A stretch of 6,100 bases of DNA from Desulfobacteraceae bacterium (GTDB lineage: Bacteria > Desulfobacterota > Desulfobacteria > Desulfobacterales > Desulfosalsimonadaceae). Shown here piece by piece: positions 1-5,512 of this stretch. The position numbers were made by a program, and so were the translations under genes. Each line of letters begins with the position of its first letter. The first letter of the stretch is position 1. The notes under the pieces were generated by a model. That model had not been told where the DNA came from and made no database searches. It worked only from the letters and a program-made list of their open reading frames with translations. Location: assembly GCA_021162325.1 (NCBI GenBank), contig JAGGYV010000327.1, positions 1 through 6,100 of the forward strand, in the 5' to 3' direction.

Positions 1-572
1 CCCAGCCCTTTAATAGCCGGCATGTACTTTGGATGGTTGGCACCAAGAGTCTGAAAAAGGCTCCAGAACCCGTGACTGACATGGATTGCGACAATAATTA
101 CAGCGATTGTATAAAAAATAACGTACGGTAATAAGGAAAATGTCGCATCAATTGCCTGAAAAACGGTTTGAGTGGAATGATCAATAAAATGAAAATTTAA
201 TAAATGGATGATTACAAAAGTTAAAATACAAATCCCGGTATATGGCATGGTTGCAGAACCAATGGTTCTTCCTCCGGCTTTTTTATTCACCTGATATCGG
301 ACGGGCCGTGCCTGAATATTTTGAAAAAACAGAATCAAACCGGTAGAGATATGTATAATTGCAAATGTCAATAAACCTATCTCTGCTATTCGAATTAACG
401 GGCCTAAGGCATGCAAGTGCTCGACATATGAAAGAAACAGATCTTTGCCACCATAAAGCGTTAAATTCCCAATTAAATGAATCAGAAGAAAAAAAGAAAA
501 AAATAAACCGGTAAGTGCCATCATCAGCTTCTTACCGATTGAGGAACGCAGCATTGTAATAGACCAGTTCAT
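1..572 (-). CDS. sdhC: Succinate dehydrogenase / fumarate reductase cytochrome b subunit, b558 di-heme type (3' end cut off by window)
   Basis: The membrane anchor of a succinate:quinone oxidoreductase, which passes electrons between the flavoprotein/iron-sulfur subunits and the quinone pool. The visible 190 residues contain at least four hydrophobic segments (about residues 16-40, 60-84, 111-130 and 147-170). His32, His74, His123 and His164 each lie in one of them. This matches the spacing of the four axial haem ligands known in the di-haem Wolinella FrdC / Bacillus SdhC-like family; the ligand assignment is by family analogy. The start at 572 is chosen because GGAG (581-584) lies 8 nt upstream; the next in-frame Met is residue 7. 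The frame is still open at base 1, so the C-terminus and presumably sdhA and sdhB lie outside. It follows sucD by 91 nt on the same strand, fitting a succinate-handling operon. Sequence alone does not decide the direction (succinate oxidation or fumarate reduction). Confidence 0.9.
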   Translation of the reverse strand, partial: MNWSITMLRSSIGKKLMMALTGLFFSFFLLIHLIGNLTLYGGKDLFLSYVEHLHALGPLIRIAEIGLLTFAIIHISTGLILFFQNIQARPVRYQVNKKAGGRTIGSATMPYTGICILTFVIIHLLNFHFIDHSTQTVFQAIDATFSLLPYVIFYTIAVIIVAIHVSHGFWSLFQTLGANHPKYMPAIKGL

Positions 573-603
573 TACACGTTCTCCAGATGACAAAACATCA
601 ATG

Positions 604-631
604 ATTATATTGTTAATAGACAATCAATGAA
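604..631 (-). promoter_or_regulatory. Weak sigma70-like promoter candidate upstream of sdhC
   Basis: On the minus strand a perfect TATAAT (604-609) lies 16 nt downstream of TTCATT (626-631), which matches only three of six positions of the -35 consensus. It sits in the AT-rich 91-nt gap between sucD and sdhC and would give a leader of about 25-30 nt before the sdhC start. In AT-rich DNA a perfect -10 box arises easily by chance, so this is only a candidate internal promoter. Confidence 0.25.
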
Positions 632-663
632 TCGAATCCAGTAATTATCTTGTATTTAATATA

Positions 664-1539
664 TCAGAAAAGAAAAATCTCAGCACACATCTCACCGATG
701 TATCCTAAATTTTCACAGACATGAACACCGGCTTTTTGTAGTGCGTCAATTTTGGCCTGCGCTGTTCCGCTGCCGCCGCTGATAATCGCTCCTGCATGTC
801 CCATGCGTCGGCCTGGCGGGGCCGTTATTCCGGCAATAAACCCGATCACCGGTTTTGTTACATTTGATTTAATAAACTCAGCAGCATCTTCTTCGGCATT
901 TCCACCGATTTCTCCAACCATAACGATACCTTTCGTTTCCGGATCATTTTCAAATGCTTCTATACAGTCAATAAAATTGGTACCGTTAATCGGATCACCA
1001 CCAATGCCAATGCAGGTGGTCTGTCCGATGCCCTGTCCGGTAAGCTGAAAAACCACTTCATAGGTCAAAGTACCGGATCGGGATACAACCCCGATCGGAC
1101 CTCCCGGTTTATGTATCTGGGCCGGCATAATACCGATTTTAGCCTGTCCGGGCGTAATTATACCCGGGCAGTTTGGCCCGATCAGACGTGAGCCGGAACT
1201 GTCGATCATCTGCTTAATTTTCATCATATCCAGAACCGGAATGCCTTCAGTAATGGCAACAATCAAATCAATGCCGGCATCTATTGATTCCATAATGGCA
1301 TCAGCAGCAAAGGGCGGCGGGACAAAGATCATACTGCAGTTGGCCCGGGTTTGTTCAACAGCCGTCTTAACACCGTTGAATATTGGGATACCATCCATAT
1401 CCAGACCACCCTTGCCGGGTGTCACTCCGGCAACCACATGGGTGCCATAGTCTACACACTGGCGCGTATGGAACTGCCCTTCTTTACCGGTAATGCCCTG
1501 AACAAGCAGTCGCGTATCTGAATTAACAAAAACACTCAT
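664..1539 (-). CDS. sucD: Succinyl-CoA synthetase (succinate-CoA ligase) alpha subunit
   Basis: The alpha subunit of cytoplasmic succinyl-CoA synthetase, which with SucC interconverts succinyl-CoA + ADP/GDP + Pi and succinate + ATP/GTP + CoA. The 291 residues match the usual family length. The N-terminal CoA-binding Rossmann region carries GITGKEGQFHT (15-25). The ligase-CoA region shows GPNCPGIITPG (121-131), SRSGTLTYE (153-161) and GGDPINGT (180-187). GRRMGHAGAI near 243-252 places the phospho-histidine at His248. The start at 1539 has an upstream GGAAG (1550-1554), and the N-terminus aligns with the family. It lies 221 nt after sucC, much further than usual for this pair, because a hairpin repeat sits between them. 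No key residue is missing, so the protein should be functional. Confidence 0.97.
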   Translation of the reverse strand: MSVFVNSDTRLLVQGITGKEGQFHTRQCVDYGTHVVAGVTPGKGGLDMDGIPIFNGVKTAVEQTRANCSMIFVPPPFAADAIMESIDAGIDLIVAITEGIPVLDMMKIKQMIDSSGSRLIGPNCPGIITPGQAKIGIMPAQIHKPGGPIGVVSRSGTLTYEVVFQLTGQGIGQTTCIGIGGDPINGTNFIDCIEAFENDPETKGIVMVGEIGGNAEEDAAEFIKSNVTKPVIGFIAGITAPPGRRMGHAGAIISGGSGTAQAKIDALQKAGVHVCENLGYIGEMCAEIFLF

Positions 1540-1605
1540 GGGAATTAAACTTCCTTATTATCAGGAATCTTAGATTAAAGTTAACAAACTCGTAAAAAGC
1601 TTATG

Positions 1606-1621
1606 GCGGCGATAACGCCAC
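1606..1621. other. Small stem-loop in the sucC-sucD spacer
   Basis: A short inverted repeat, GGCG-TTAT-CGCC on the minus strand, extends to six pairs with one wobble. It has no following U-run, so it does not look like an intrinsic terminator. It lies about 66 nt before the sucD start and may be a remnant of a repeat or a minor mRNA structure. Confidence 0.3.
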
Positions 1622-1660
1622 TGTAACCATCAATAAGTAAAAACGATTTATTATATTTTT

Positions 1661-1727
1661 TATCCCGCAGTGACGCGGTGACGCAAAGATTTTTTCCTCT
1701 GCGCTCACTGCGTCTCTGCGCGAGATA
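1661..1727. repeat. GC-rich hairpin-forming intergenic repeat between sucC and sucD
   Basis: An imperfect inverted repeat: the left arm (1661-1688, TATCCCGCAGTGACGC...) is complementary with mismatches and small gaps to the right arm (1697-1727, ...CTGCGTCTCTGCGCGAGATA), around an 8-nt T-rich loop (1689-1696). Each arm repeats a GACGC/CTGCG core, and the composition is sharply GC-richer than the flanking AT-rich spacer. From memory it resembles the 'CTCTGCGTCTCTGCG' type of small intergenic repeats scattered in many environmental bacterial genomes; this was not searched. It is transcribed within the operon and could form a strong hairpin between sucC and sucD that affects stability or termination. 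No U-run follows it closely enough to call it a standard terminator. Confidence 0.75.
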
Positions 1728-1760
1728 ATGGTTTTTGAGGATTACTTATTTGGAAGCTTA

Positions 1761-2930
1761 TCATGGTGACGAAGCTACAATTTTTGCGACAATTTCTCCG
1801 GCGGATTTCATGTCATTGGCAGTGAAAAGTTTCAGTCCGGATTCCGCAAGAATCCGTCTTCCTTCCTCAACATTCGTTCCTTCCATTCTGACCACCAGCG
1901 GCACACCTATTTCCGTTTTACGTGCGGCTTCAACAACACCGTTTGCCAGAATATCACATCGCAGAATGCCGCCAAAAATATTTATTAAAATGGCTTTAAC
2001 TTTATCATCGCTTAAAATAATTTTAAAACCGTTTTCAACCATTTCCGCTGTGGCTCCGCCGCCGACATCAAGAAAATTGGCCGGTTCAGCGCCGGCAAGT
2101 TTAATCGTATCCATAACAGCCATGGCCAGGCCGGCACCATTGACCATATTACCAACCGTACCATCAAGATTGATATAGTTCAGGTTATACTTTGATGCCT
2201 TAACATCCAATGGATCCTCTTCATCAAGATCCCTGAATTCCAGAAGATCTTTATGACGGAACAAGGCATTATCATCAAAATCCATTTTGGCATCTAATGC
2301 CAGTACCTTGTCTTCTTTGGTAATGACCAGCGGGTTAATCTCAACCATGGAACAGTCATTTTCAACAAACAATTGATACAGCCGGGTAAGCATTTGTGAA
2401 AATTCTTTGACCACAGGTGCCGGAAGATTTAATCCGAATGAGACTTTCCGGCAATGAAACGACTGAATCCCGATCAGCGGGTTAATCGGAACTTTTATGA
2501 TTTTTTCAGGAGTAGCTGCTGCAACTTCTTCAATATCCATCCCACCGGCTTCACTGGCAACCACAAGGATACAGGCAGTTTCTCTGTCCGGAACAAGGCT
2601 TAAATATAATTCTTTTTCTATATTTACGCCGGCTTCAACAAGAACCTGTTTAACATTTTTCCCTTCGGGTCCTGTCTGGTGAGTTACCAGGTTCATACCT
2701 ATGATTGAATCAGCATGTTGAGTAACTTCTTCAAGAGAGTGTGCAAGCTGAACACCACCGCCCTTCCCTCTGCCGCCCGCATGAATCTGAGCCTTTACAA
2801 CCACTGGGAAATGACCGATTTCCGAAGCTATTAGCCTGGCTTTTTCAGAATCAAGTGCCAGCCCTCCATCGGGGGTCGGCACCTGATATTTTCTGAAAAT
2901 CTGCTTTGCCTGGAATTCATGAATTTTCAT
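1761..2930 (-). CDS. sucC: Succinyl-CoA synthetase (succinate-CoA ligase, ADP-forming type) beta subunit
   Basis: The nucleotide-binding beta subunit that pairs with SucD. From the chosen start it is 389 residues, close to the usual 388 or so. The N-terminal ATP-grasp domain starts MKIHEFQAKQIF and carries Lys46 and the glycine-rich AGGRGKGGG (51-59). The family Mg/nucleotide residues fall at Asn199 (in MVEINPLV) and Asp213 (in LALDAKMDF). The C-terminal ligase-CoA domain shows NLDGTVGNMVNGAGLAM (254-270), FLDVGGGA (286-293), INIFGGILRCD (316-326) and GTNVEEGR (351-358). The in-frame ATG at 3011 would add 27 residues, but that part has no family counterpart and is encoded by a palindromic repeat. 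The ATG at 2930 has GGAG 8 nt upstream and gives the canonical N-terminus. ADP versus GDP preference cannot be read with confidence. Confidence 0.97.
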   Translation of the reverse strand: MKIHEFQAKQIFRKYQVPTPDGGLALDSEKARLIASEIGHFPVVVKAQIHAGGRGKGGGVQLAHSLEEVTQHADSIIGMNLVTHQTGPEGKNVKQVLVEAGVNIEKELYLSLVPDRETACILVVASEAGGMDIEEVAAATPEKIIKVPINPLIGIQSFHCRKVSFGLNLPAPVVKEFSQMLTRLYQLFVENDCSMVEINPLVITKEDKVLALDAKMDFDDNALFRHKDLLEFRDLDEEDPLDVKASKYNLNYINLDGTVGNMVNGAGLAMAVMDTIKLAGAEPANFLDVGGGATAEMVENGFKIILSDDKVKAILINIFGGILRCDILANGVVEAARKTEIGVPLVVRMEGTNVEEGRRILAESGLKLFTANDMKSAGEIVAKIVASSP

Positions 2931-2938
2931 ACATTTTT

Positions 2939-2942
2939 CTCC
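2939..2942 (-). promoter_or_regulatory. Ribosome binding site deciding the sucC start
   Basis: GGAG on the minus strand lies 8 nt before the ATG at 2930. It supports this start over the upstream in-frame ATG at 3011, whose own upstream sequence is inside the palindromic element. The site falls about 5 nt beyond the end of that element, so sucC keeps its own initiation signal. Confidence 0.75.
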
Positions 2943-2947
2943 AGCCT

Positions 2948-3076
2948 GGATGGCTATGTTAAAAGTTCTATATACAAGGCGTAACGATTTTTCAGGCTCG
3001 AAATCATACATGTAGTATCTTGAGTGCCTGAAAAACCGTTATAACGCAGTAGATGGAACTTTTTACGACGCCATCA
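2948..3076. repeat. 129-bp imperfect palindromic repeat (MITE-like) filling the pycB-sucC spacer
   Basis: The two halves are inverted copies of each other, centred on the perfect 8-bp palindrome TACATGTA (3007-3014). The outer ends read GGATGGC (2948-2954) and GCCATCA (3070-3076). Moving inward, AAAAGTTC pairs with GAACTTTT, GCGT with ACGC, and TTTTTCAGGC (2988-2997) exactly with GCCTGAAAAA (3026-3035). The arms (63 and 66 nt) differ by substitutions and a few small gaps. No coding capacity or clear target duplication is seen. The design (ends like TGATGGC-GTCGTAAAAAGT, arms like CTTGTATA / ACTGCG) resembles, from memory, long palindromic intergenic repeats common in Desulfobacterales; this is not verified. 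It lies 8 nt after the pycB stop and is presumably transcribed through as a very long RNA hairpin. Confidence 0.8.
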
Positions 3077-3084
3077 GCTTAAAG

Positions 3085-5112
3085 CTATCCGATCACACAG
3101 AGCACATCATTTGTTGACACTGAATCACCGCTTTTGTAATTAATTGCTGTAATGGTTCCGCTGACCGGTGCAGGGAGAGAATTTTCCATTTTCATAGCTT
3201 CAAGAACGACAACCGGGTCCCCTTTTTCAACTGAATCACCCACTGATTTTGAATAACTGACAATCATCCCTGGCATTGGCGCTGTTAGCGGTGTGCCGTC
3301 TGTATCTGCAGCAGCTGCTTTGGGTGCCGGGTGGGTTTTTTTTGGTGCAGGCAGTTTTGGAGCTGCAGGCGCGGGTGGTGCTGCTGCTATGGGAGCTGTT
3401 GGCATTTGCGGTTGAGCCTGGGCAGGAATTACGTGTCCTGCCGGTGGTTGTGCATATGTGATAATCGGCTGTCCGCCCGGCTCATCAACACTCACTTTAA
3501 AATATTCATCTTCGATAAATACATTAAAGGTTCGGGCATGCTCACCTTTTTCAGGTGCATCAGCTGAAGATTTTTCAACTAGCTTGCCAGCCTTCGCCTT
3601 TGCAAGAATCGCATCTGCTTTTTTTACATCTTCAAGGGTTCTGGCTTTAAGTGAATCCGGAGGTGTTTCTTTTCCGTATTTGTAATTAAGAAATTTTTTA
3701 CCGGTCACCGGATAAAGTGTATATAAGATGACATCTTCCATATCAGATGAAAGACCTTTGATTTCCTCTTTGGCTTTATCCAATTCCGGTTCCAGAACCT
3801 CACCGGGTCGGCAGGTGATTGGTTTTGTGCCTCTTTCATACCCTTTCAGCGCTTTTTTCTGTAACTTCGAACTGATGGGAACCGCAGTCTTTCCATAAAG
3901 TCCGTAGCACAAATCTTTCACCTGGGCAGTAATCATCTTGTAATCTTCATCATCATCATCAAACAAAACATTATTAACCGTCTGGGTTCCGACAATCTGA
4001 CTGGTCGGTGTTACCAGCGGAATTTGTCCAAGATCTTTTCGGACACGGGGCAGTTCGGCAAAGACTTCATCAATTCGATCCAGAGCATCCATTTCACGCA
4101 GCTGATTAACCAGGTTTGAAAGCATGCCGCCCGGTGTCTGGTGCAGCAGAACATTAATATCAATAATTGATACTTTAGAGTCATCTAAAAGGTGCTTATA
4201 TTTGGGAAGCACTTCTTTTTCCAGAACCACATTAATATCAGCCAGTTTTTGAATATTAAAACCGGTATCCCGATTGGTGCCGATTAACGACATTACCAGG
4301 GGTTCAACCGCAGGATGAGATGTTCTATACGCGTAACTGCTCATGCAGGTATCAATAATATCAACACCCGCTTCAACAGCTTTTAAGTGGGTCATGGGTG
4401 CCATACCGGATGTAAAATGACTGTGCAGATGAATGGGGATATCCGTGGTATCCTTCAATGCTTTAATCAGCTCAAATGCATCATAGGGTGCCATTAAACC
4501 GGCCATATCCTTGATGCAGATACTGTCGGCCTGCATTTTTTCAAGATCTTTGGCTTTCTTAAGATAGTAATCCAGATTGTAAACGTCACCGCCCATACGC
4601 GGTTCTGTAAGAGAATAACAGATACATCCTTGAAAATGTTTATCACAATCTTTAATTGCCCTCACCACGGTTTCAAAATTTCTAAAGTCATTTAAAGCAT
4701 CAAAGGTTCTGAATATATCCATGCCGTTTTCAGCCGCTTTTTCAACAAAAGCGTAGGCCACATCATCAGCATAGTTACGGTACCCGACAACGTTTTGACC
4801 TCTGAGCAGCATGGAAAAAGGCGTTTTCTTAATGTAACGTTTTAAGGTACGAAGCCGCTGCCATGGGTCTTCATTTAAAAAACGATGCATGGTATCAAAG
4901 GTGGCCCCGCCCCAAACTTCAATGCCCCAGAAGCCGATTTCATCCATCATTTCCGCGACCGGGATCATGTCTTCGGTACGGCCACGAGTAGCAAAAAGGG
5001 ACTGGTGCCCGTCCCTGAGCGTCAGGTCCTGAATTTGAACCGGGTTATCAGCTTTCGGGCGGTTATCATAATCATTAATTGCCTTCATCTGTACTTTAAA
5101 ATGATCACTCAT
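3085..5112 (-). CDS. Carboxyltransferase 5S / pyruvate carboxylase subunit B / oxaloacetate decarboxylase alpha-type protein with C-terminal biotin carboxyl carrier domain
   Basis: Transfers a carboxyl group between oxaloacetate/pyruvate and biotin in the cytoplasm. From the chosen start it has 675 residues. The N-terminal DRE-TIM barrel carries DLTLRDGHQS (29-38), EVWGGATFD (65-73) and RGQN (104-107). By analogy with the Propionibacterium 5S subunit, the metal site is Asp34, the carbamylated Lys201 (CIKDMAGLM) and His230/His232 (HLHSH). A PYC/OADA conserved domain follows (about 290-500), then an Ala/Pro-rich linker (about 555-602), then a biotinyl domain with EAMKMEN and biotin-accepting Lys641, 34 residues from the C-terminus. 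GAGGAG 6 nt upstream supports the start at 5112 over the ATG at 5142. With the adjacent 12S-like gene and no biotin carboxylase in view, a methylmalonyl-CoA:pyruvate transcarboxylase is the favoured role. A pyruvate carboxylase B subunit or a decarboxylase alpha subunit remains possible. Confidence 0.9.
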   Translation of the reverse strand: MSDHFKVQMKAINDYDNRPKADNPVQIQDLTLRDGHQSLFATRGRTEDMIPVAEMMDEIGFWGIEVWGGATFDTMHRFLNEDPWQRLRTLKRYIKKTPFSMLLRGQNVVGYRNYADDVAYAFVEKAAENGMDIFRTFDALNDFRNFETVVRAIKDCDKHFQGCICYSLTEPRMGGDVYNLDYYLKKAKDLEKMQADSICIKDMAGLMAPYDAFELIKALKDTTDIPIHLHSHFTSGMAPMTHLKAVEAGVDIIDTCMSSYAYRTSHPAVEPLVMSLIGTNRDTGFNIQKLADINVVLEKEVLPKYKHLLDDSKVSIIDINVLLHQTPGGMLSNLVNQLREMDALDRIDEVFAELPRVRKDLGQIPLVTPTSQIVGTQTVNNVLFDDDDEDYKMITAQVKDLCYGLYGKTAVPISSKLQKKALKGYERGTKPITCRPGEVLEPELDKAKEEIKGLSSDMEDVILYTLYPVTGKKFLNYKYGKETPPDSLKARTLEDVKKADAILAKAKAGKLVEKSSADAPEKGEHARTFNVFIEDEYFKVSVDEPGGQPIITYAQPPAGHVIPAQAQPQMPTAPIAAAPPAPAAPKLPAPKKTHPAPKAAAADTDGTPLTAPMPGMIVSYSKSVGDSVEKGDPVVVLEAMKMENSLPAPVSGTITAINYKSGDSVSTNDVLCVIG

Positions 5113-5118
5113 TGAAAT

Positions 5119-5124
5119 CTCCTC
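5119..5124 (-). promoter_or_regulatory. Ribosome binding site deciding the start of the 5S/PycB gene
   Basis: GAGGAG on the minus strand lies 6 nt before the ATG at 5112. The other in-frame ATG at 5142 has only an A/T-rich, Shine-Dalgarno-free leader. The 10 residues it would add would be translated across this purine box, so 5112 is the better start. Confidence 0.8.
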
Positions 5125-5156
5125 ATTAATATCTTGTGACATATAAATAAATTTTT

Positions 5157-5174
5157 AACGTTTCAAACGTTTCA
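5157..5174. repeat. 9-bp tandem duplication in an AT-rich spacer
   Basis: Two adjacent copies of AACGTTTCA occupy 5157-5165 and 5166-5174, and their junction contains the palindrome AAACGTTT (5165-5172). They sit in the 114-nt, strongly A/T-rich gap (5113-5226) between the small protein gene and the 5S/PycB gene. A replication-slippage duplication is the simplest reading; a regulator site is possible but unsupported. Nothing else clear is seen in this gap. Confidence 0.5.
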
Positions 5175-5226
5175 AATTTTTTGATTAATTATTTTTTATA
5201 AAATAAGACCATAAAATATAGGCAAA

Positions 5227-5457
5227 TCAGAACTTTTGTCTGGATCCGTGAAACGCTTTCATCTGCATCATCGAACGCATCTGCATCTGTTGCTGACGAC
5301 CGCTGATACCCCATAAGTTCATAACAAACGGTTTTTCTTTTTTAATTTCAGGGATCATATCAGAAAACTGAGCCATGGAAAATGCTGCCGCCTCCTGTTC
5401 TGATTTGATATAATGGGTAACTGCAGCAATTGCGACAATCTTCTTTTTTCTATCCAT
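5227..5457 (-). CDS. Small 76-residue accessory subunit of the carboxyltransferase complex (OadG/epsilon-like, tentative)
   Basis: A short protein encoded between the two carboxyltransferase genes. Residues 1-25 are basic and then form an amphipathic Ala-rich helix (KKKIVAIAAVTHYIKSEQEAAA). The middle is charged (SDMIPEIKKEKP), and the C-terminal part has a WGISGR motif (49-54) followed by a Met/Gln-rich tail with five Met and five Gln in residues 53-69. There is no signal peptide, and no segment long enough for a confident membrane helix, unlike classical OadG gamma subunits. The Ala-rich helix plus W..xGR arrangement recalls small OadG-like or epsilon subunits of acyl-CoA carboxylase / methylmalonyl-CoA decarboxylase operons; this is recognition from memory, not alignment. 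The start at 5457 is preferred because GAGG (5463-5466) lies 5 nt upstream. The longer frame from 5586 overlaps the preceding gene. A role in assembling the transcarboxylase is an inference from position. Confidence 0.75.
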   Translation of the reverse strand: MDRKKKIVAIAAVTHYIKSEQEAAAFSMAQFSDMIPEIKKEKPFVMNLWGISGRQQQMQMRSMMQMKAFHGSRQKF

Positions 5458-5462
5458 ATCGT

Positions 5463-5466
5463 CCTC
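5463..5466 (-). promoter_or_regulatory. Ribosome binding site deciding the start of the 76-residue protein
   Basis: GAGG on the minus strand lies 5 nt before the ATG at 5457. It argues against the longer frame starting at 5586, whose first 43 residues would be translated from within, and just after, the 3' end of the upstream carboxyltransferase gene. Confidence 0.7.
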
Positions 5467-5512
5467 AATTAGTCTTTTGATTAAAATAAAGGCTTGAAAA
5501 AAAATCAGACTT

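Noticed and set aside
752..1048. Plus-strand open frame opposite sucD (similarly 1241-1450)
   Set aside because: Antisense shadow of a well-conserved gene; low-complexity Pro/Ile/Ser-rich translation, no family resemblance, no convincing ribosome binding site.
1650..1655. Perfect TATAAT on the minus strand between sucC and sucD as a sucD promoter
   Set aside because: At 16-18 nt upstream only GC-rich hairpin sequence is found, with nothing like TTGACA, so no paired -35 box supports it.
1735..2178. 147-residue plus-strand open frame opposite sucC (and 2497-2682)
   Set aside because: Lies antisense to the ATP-grasp/ligase coding sequence; its composition is what codon bias of sucC produces in reverse.
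3276..3685. Overlapping plus-strand open frames opposite the Ala/Pro linker of the biotin protein (and 4885-5115)
   Set aside because: Antisense to GC-rich linker codons, which readily give long Leu/Cys/Gly-rich frames; three frames overlap each other and none looks like a protein.
3948..3960. Short CAT trinucleotide run (microsatellite)
   Set aside because: It encodes a run of four aspartates (FDDDDED) in the 5S/PycB protein, is in frame and short; ordinary coding low complexity.
5458..5512. Intrinsic terminator after the 12S-type gene (AGTCT...AGACT with a T-run)
   Set aside because: The stem would be only about 5 bp with a long loop, and the T-run lies inside the loop instead of following the stem, so it is not a terminator.
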